DNA of 47,577 nt from Blattamonas nauphoetae (taxonomy: Eukaryota > Preaxostyla > Oxymonadida), in contig JARBJD010000461.1 in assembly GCA_033064195.1 (NCBI GenBank), forward strand, positions 1 through 47,577, read 5' to 3'. A program made the translations under genes and the position numbers. Positions 43,677 through 47,577 of the stretch are shown one piece after another (positions within the stretch are counted from its first letter, which is position 1; each line of letters begins with the position of its first letter). The notes under the pieces were generated by a model, which saw nothing but the letters and a program-made list of their open reading frames with translations, had not been told where the DNA came from and did no database searches.

Positions 43677-43846
43677 CATTCTTTCTTTCTCTGCCGCTAG
43701 TGTTTTGTTTTCCAGTGTCACGCTCATTTCTCATATTCATCGAATTTATTTGGTTTATGAACAACACTATCTGAATACCAACACGAAAAAAGGATGAATG
43801 GTGAAAAAGAAATGCATGCAGAGCGAGTAGTCTCTTGAAAGAACTG

Positions 43847-45453
43847 TTATTCGGTATCGTCGTGGTAAAGACGGAATCGGCCAATATGTTCGATAAAAGG
43901 AGGTGCAATGTGATTTTCAATGTTTTCTTCGTCGATTGACCTGATTGTTTCCTGATTGACTTGATCGATGGGAGTATTTTCCTGATGCAAACGGTGAGCA
44001 CTTCTCGGTTGGAAGAAGGAAGTTATCAAACCCATTCCAGTTGCAGGTCTGGCTCTGTTCTGCATTTCGTCAGTTGAAGGTGAAATCTCTGTCTGTATTT
44101 CCGTGAGGAGACGTCCTTCAGAGATGACCATTTTCGGTTTGCAGAATTCATCTAATTCCTCATCTGTGCAAGTCATCGGTAATTGAAATTGACGTTTCAG
44201 CTTGTTTGTTGGATTTCTTTCCGAAATCGGAAAGAAACCACAGTTTGAGAATGCTGGTTTGATGCACTTTATGCGGAAGCCTTCTTGTAAAGCCAGTTTA
44301 AGTGCTTCCGCCACAGCTGACCGAATCGCCGATCGAGAAGGATCAGATGGCTCAGTATATGAGTCATAAAACGACTTTTTGAACGTCCTGAAGGGGATGT
44401 CGTCCAACGGTTGCAAAAGATTCGTCGTGTTGGGGGGTAGTGTCAGGAGATGAATATGATTTTGGATTAGTATCTTGTGCAGATCATCTTGAAAACGACT
44501 TGAGTGGGAATCAACGACCAAGAGTGCCCAACTGTCCTCCAAATTCAGACGTGATCTTTTGTTGACGGTGAAAGGAATGAAAATCGTTTCAATATACTTC
44601 TTGAAAGTTGCTTTATCCATCCATCCAGAGTTATTTGTAATTTGTCTCAGAGTGTCAGGATTAAAATCCTGAAATTCGACTGCCTCCTTCTTTTTCGCGA
44701 GGATGATGGCATGTGGGAGACAAGTGCCATCAGCGCAGATACATGAACAAAGTGTTGTATTCGGCGTTCTTGACGGCTTTTTGAGAGGTGGAGGTATTGT
44801 TTTTTTCGAATGAAATTCCATGTTCACTCTCTTCCCTGTCACTTTTAGCGAACTTTCGTCCAAATTGAATTGAAGACGAAAGTCAATGGAGAATGAGGAT
44901 ACAACGTTGGTCAGGAGTGAATTCCAAGCCTTTATGGTTGAAGGATTGCAACAAGAAATTTTTTGCTTCCATTACTGTTGGGGTCGAAACAACCAGCTCA
45001 TTCACAGCGTCCGAATTATTGTATATCCACGTTGGGCTGAGAGGTCTGTCTTCATATTCATCTCCCATCTCATCTTTCAACATCTGTTCTGCCTAGAATG
45101 GAATTATGACAGAAAAAGTGCATACAGCTTGCTGGAGGACTGAAAAGTGACAGTCCCTCGGTCTGTTTTTGTTCTTTAAAAGTATTCAGCAAATCATCTC
45201 TTTGAGTCTTGCGAAGTCTGTTCGGACGCCCTGTCACGCCTATATCCCGTCGATTTGCCGCCGCCTTTCTTGCTCTCCAAACTGAGCTGCGCCCCGCACC
45301 CACCACTCTGTTCACTACACCCTTCTTGAGATTCAGCGCTTTCTCGATTCGAATGACCTTTTCCGCCCGCGATAAGCCGAAATATTCCCGTTTTCCGAGC
45401 TCTCGTTCGATAGCTCGTCGGTGTGGAGTTCTGCTTTTTTTTGTTCCTTTCAT
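43847..45453 (-). pseudogene. pogo-like DDE transposase, damaged
   Basis: The N-terminal piece (45453 to about 45120) is a basic helix-turn-helix region (ERELGKREYFGLSRAEKVIRI, TGRPNRLRKTQRDDLL). A middle piece (about 45090-44960) begins AEQMLKDEMGDEYEDRPLSPT in a second frame. The catalytic piece (43847-44863 and a little upstream) is in a third: D1 FRLQFNLDESSL, D2 ALLVVDSHSSR, D3 LPPNTTNLLQPLDD. A plausible intron (GTATGC...CTAG, 33 nt, about 45095-45127) separates the first two pieces but does not keep frame, and a one-base shift near 44950 separates the second and third. At least two frame disruptions make this copy non-functional, although the three aspartates survive. Confidence 0.75.
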
Positions 45454-45627
45454 GAATCATGGGCTCATCTCTATTTTCACTCATTTTGTCTCGTCTTAGA
45501 TTCCTGCCATCAAAACAACTTAATTAACACATAATAGACATATAGAACACGCCCAATTTCAGTACATGACGAGAATGAAATGACGCTTTTCGATAGGATT
45601 GTATGGACAATCGAAAATAGAAAATGA

Positions 45628-45671
45628 TATTGTCCCGCCTTTTGGAATAGTCCCGGCTTTTGGAACCACTG
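45628..45671 (-). repeat. Right TIR, pogo-like element 2
   Basis: The inverted partner of 43633-43676, followed by the TA duplication. Confidence 0.85.
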
Positions 45672-45676
45672 TACCC

Positions 45677-47577
45677 CTCCCCATCGATCCTGTCCATCCC
45701 GCTCTTCTCAATCGATTGCCCTCGTCGCTCGCGCTCATCCCTCCCCATCGATCCGGTCCATCTCGCTCATCCCTCCCCATCGATCCTGTCCATCCCGCTC
45801 TTCTCAATCGATTGCCCTCGTCGCTCTCGCTCATCCCTCCCCATCGATCCTGTCCATCCCGCTCTTCTCAATCGATTGCCCTCGTCGCTCGCGCTCATCC
45901 CTCCCCATCGATCCGGTCCATCTCGCTCATCCCTCCCCATCGATCCTGTCCATCCCGCTCTTCTCAATCGATTGCCCTCGTCGCTCGCGCTCATCCCTCC
46001 CCATCGATCCGGTCCATCTCGCTCATCCCTCCCCATCGATCCTGTCCATCCCGCTCTTCTCAATCGATTGCCCTCGTCGCTCTCGCTCATCCCTCCCCAT
46101 CGATCCTGTCCATCCCGCTCTTCTCAATCGATTGCCCTCGTCGCTCTCGCTCATCCCTCCCCATCGATCCTGTCCATCCCGCTCTTCTCAATCGATTGCC
46201 CTCGTCGCTCTCGCTCATCCCTCCCCATCGATCCTGTCCATCCCGCTCTTCTCAATCGATTGCCCTCGTCGCTCGCGCTCATCCCTCCCCATCGATCCTG
46301 TCCATCCCGCTCTTCTCAATCGATTGCCCTCGTCGCTCGCGCTCATCCCTCCCCATCGATCTGGTCCATCTCGCTCATCCCTCCCCATCGATCCTGTCCA
46401 TCCCGCTCTTCTCAATCGATTGCCCTCGTCGCTCGCGCTCATCCCTCCCCATCGATCCGGTCCATCTCGCTCTTCTCAATCGATTGCCCTCGTCGCTCTC
46501 GCTCATCCCTCCCCATCGATCCTGTCCATCCCGCTCTTCTCAATCGATTGCCCTCGTCGCTCTCGCTCATCCCTCCCCATCGATCCTGTCCATCCCGCTC
46601 TTCTCAATCGATTGCCCTCGTCTCGCTCATCCCTCCCCATCGATCCTGTCCATCCCGCTCTTCTCAATCGATTGCCCTCGTCATCTCGCTCATCCTCCCA
46701 TCGATCCTGTCCATCCGCTCTTCTCAATCGATTGCCCTCGTCGCTCGCTCATCCCTCCCCATCGATCCTGTCCATCCCGCTCTTCTCAATCGATTGCCCT
46801 CGTCGCTCTCGCTCATCCCTCCCCATCGATCCTGTCCATCCCGCTCTTCTCAATCGGTTGCCCTCCTCGCTCGCTCATCCCTCCCCATCGATCCTGTCCA
46901 TCCCGCTCTTCTCAATCGATTGCCCTCGTCGCTCTCGCTCATCCCTCCCCATCGATCCTGTCCATCCCACTCTTCTCGAATCGATTGCCCTCGTCGCTCG
47001 CTCATCCCTCCCCATCGATCCGGTCCATCTCGCTCATCCCTCCCCATCGATCCTGTCCATCCCGCTCTTCTCAATCGATTGCCCTCGTCGCTCGCGCTCA
47101 TCCCTCCCCATCGATCCGGTCCATCTCGCTCATCCCTCCCCATCGATCCTGTCCATCCCGCTCTTCTCAATCGATTGCCCTCGTCGCTCTCGCTCATCCC
47201 TCCCATCGATCCTGTCCATCCGCTCTTCTCAATCGGTTGCCCTCCTCGCTCTCGCTCATCCCTCCCCATCGATCCTGTCCATCCCGCTCTTCTCAATCGA
47301 TTGCCCTCGTCGCTCTCGCTCATCCTCCCCATCGATCCGGTCCATCTCGCTCATCCCTCCCCCCATCGATCCTGTCCATCCCGCTCTTCTCCAATCCGAT
47401 TGCCCTCGTCGCTCGCACTCATCCCTCCCCATCGATCGGTCCATCCTCGCTCATCCCTCCCCATCGATCCACCAATCCATCCCATCGCTCTTCTCAATCG
47501 ATTGCCCTCGTCGCTCGCTCATCCTCCCATCGATCCTGTCCATCCCGCTCTTCTCAATCGATTGCCTCGTCGCTCCT
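45677..47577. repeat. 64/32-bp satellite, continuing past the window
   Basis: The main unit is 64 bp, made of two 32-bp halves: one starting CGATCCTGTCCATCCCGC and one starting TGCCCTCGTCGCTC. A 32-bp unit (CGATCCGGTCCATCTCGC...) combines the start of the first half with the end of the second and is interspersed. Copies are close to identical in the middle and become more irregular, with one- and two-base indels, toward 47,577. All frames lack stops for long stretches, which yields repetitive minus-strand ORFs (SDEGNRLRRAGWTGSMGRDE); I regard these as chance. It could be centromeric, subtelomeric or simply an expanded satellite. Confidence 0.9.

Larger units (their letters stand above)
43633..45671 (-). 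mobile_element. Second pogo-like DNA transposon (2039 bp), nested in the MULE TIR
   Basis: 44-bp terminal inverted repeats (43633-43676 and 45628-45671) begin CAGTGGTTCCAAAAGCCGGGA and differ at a single base. The flanks are TA at 43631-43632 and 45672-45673. The interior holds a minus-strand DDE transposase relic. The near-identical ends suggest a young insertion despite the damaged gene. The AGTGGTT start resembles element 1 (TAGTGGTT), but the rest of the TIR differs, so it is a separate lineage. Confidence 0.85.
41520..45676. mobile_element. Non-autonomous Mutator-like element with long TIRs
   Basis: Inverted repeats of about 240 bp (41520-41760 and 43396-43632 plus 45674-45676) begin GGGTA(G/A)GTCTAGGCTC at both ends. 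They are nearly identical over the outer ~150 bp and then diverge. The flanks carry a 9-bp duplication CTCCCCATC (41511-41519 and 45677-45685; up to 11 bp depending on where the TIR is cut). Long TIRs with a 9-11-bp duplication are the Mutator signature. Removing the element and one duplicate restores the satellite unit exactly. Its own length is about 2.1 kb; the rest is a later pogo-like insertion. It carries no transposase. Host-gene cargo is possible. Confidence 0.8.

Noticed and set aside
45559-47444. Repetitive minus-strand ORFs (GNRLRRAGWTGSMGRDE-type)
   Set aside because: They arise because the satellite unit lacks stops in most frames; there is no start context, no splice pattern and no change of unit to keep frame.
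1-47577. tRNA and rRNA genes
   Set aside because: I looked for B-box-like GGTTCGAATCC words and rRNA core sequence by eye and found none with a cloverleaf context; a covariance search would be decisive.

Overview
The window looks like nuclear DNA of an intron-rich, gene-dense unicellular eukaryote. Spliceosomal introns are very short (about 29-130 nt, many 29-60 nt, GT...AG). Reading frames end in TAA, TAG or TGA, so the code is standard. Neighbouring genes alternate strand and are tens of bases apart. The pseudokinase with SPRY-like modules, the helical-repeat protein family and the intron style remind me of oxymonad flagellates (Preaxostyla, Blattamonas-like). That placement is inference from recall, not a search result.

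Layout. 1-5.2 kb: a fossil of a capsid-bearing Polinton-like element cut by the window edge, with two related capsid-like genes, a small structural-type ORF and a peptidase-S74 tail-fibre-like gene. 5.2-9.2 kb: mostly non-coding, with about nine diverged ~140-bp units carrying a GGTGTACC/GGTACACC dyad. 9.2-9.9 kb: a Mutator-like transposase relic. 10.0-10.8 kb: six near-identical 138-bp satellite units. 12.2-13.8 kb: a whole-looking pogo/Tc1-type transposon with 5'TA flanks, terminal inverted repeats and an intron-containing DDE transposase.

14.0-38.8 kb is a block of host genes: a C2HC zinc-finger protein, an inositol polyphosphate 5-phosphatase with giant insertions in its catalytic domain, a ZFAND1/CUZ1-type AN1 zinc-finger protein, a helical-repeat protein, a helical/SPRY-like protein, a serine-rich protein, the proteasome chaperone PSMD9/Nas2 without its PDZ domain, a full ABCC/MRP transporter, a secreted-type metallophosphoesterase with one membrane anchor, and a pseudokinase fused to four SPRY-like modules. 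For most of these I could derive exon structures whose summed length is a multiple of three and whose junctions restore family motifs. Several pairs are head-to-head with 34-95 bp between start codons.

38.8-41.4 kb holds worn, coding-like pieces and little else. From 41.4 kb to the end is a 64/32-bp satellite. A long-TIR Mutator-like element (41,520-45,676) lies inside it with a 9-bp target-site duplication, and a second pogo-like element (43,633-45,671) lies inside the end of that element's right TIR. The order of events can therefore be read: satellite, then MULE, then pogo.

Functionally, ZFAND1/CUZ1 and PSMD9/Nas2 both serve the proteasome-p97 axis and the 5-phosphatase serves phosphoinositide signalling, but nothing suggests a single operon-like pathway. 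The most unusual items are the exon lattice of the pseudokinase gene, the split 5-phosphatase catalytic domain, and the nested transposons in the satellite.
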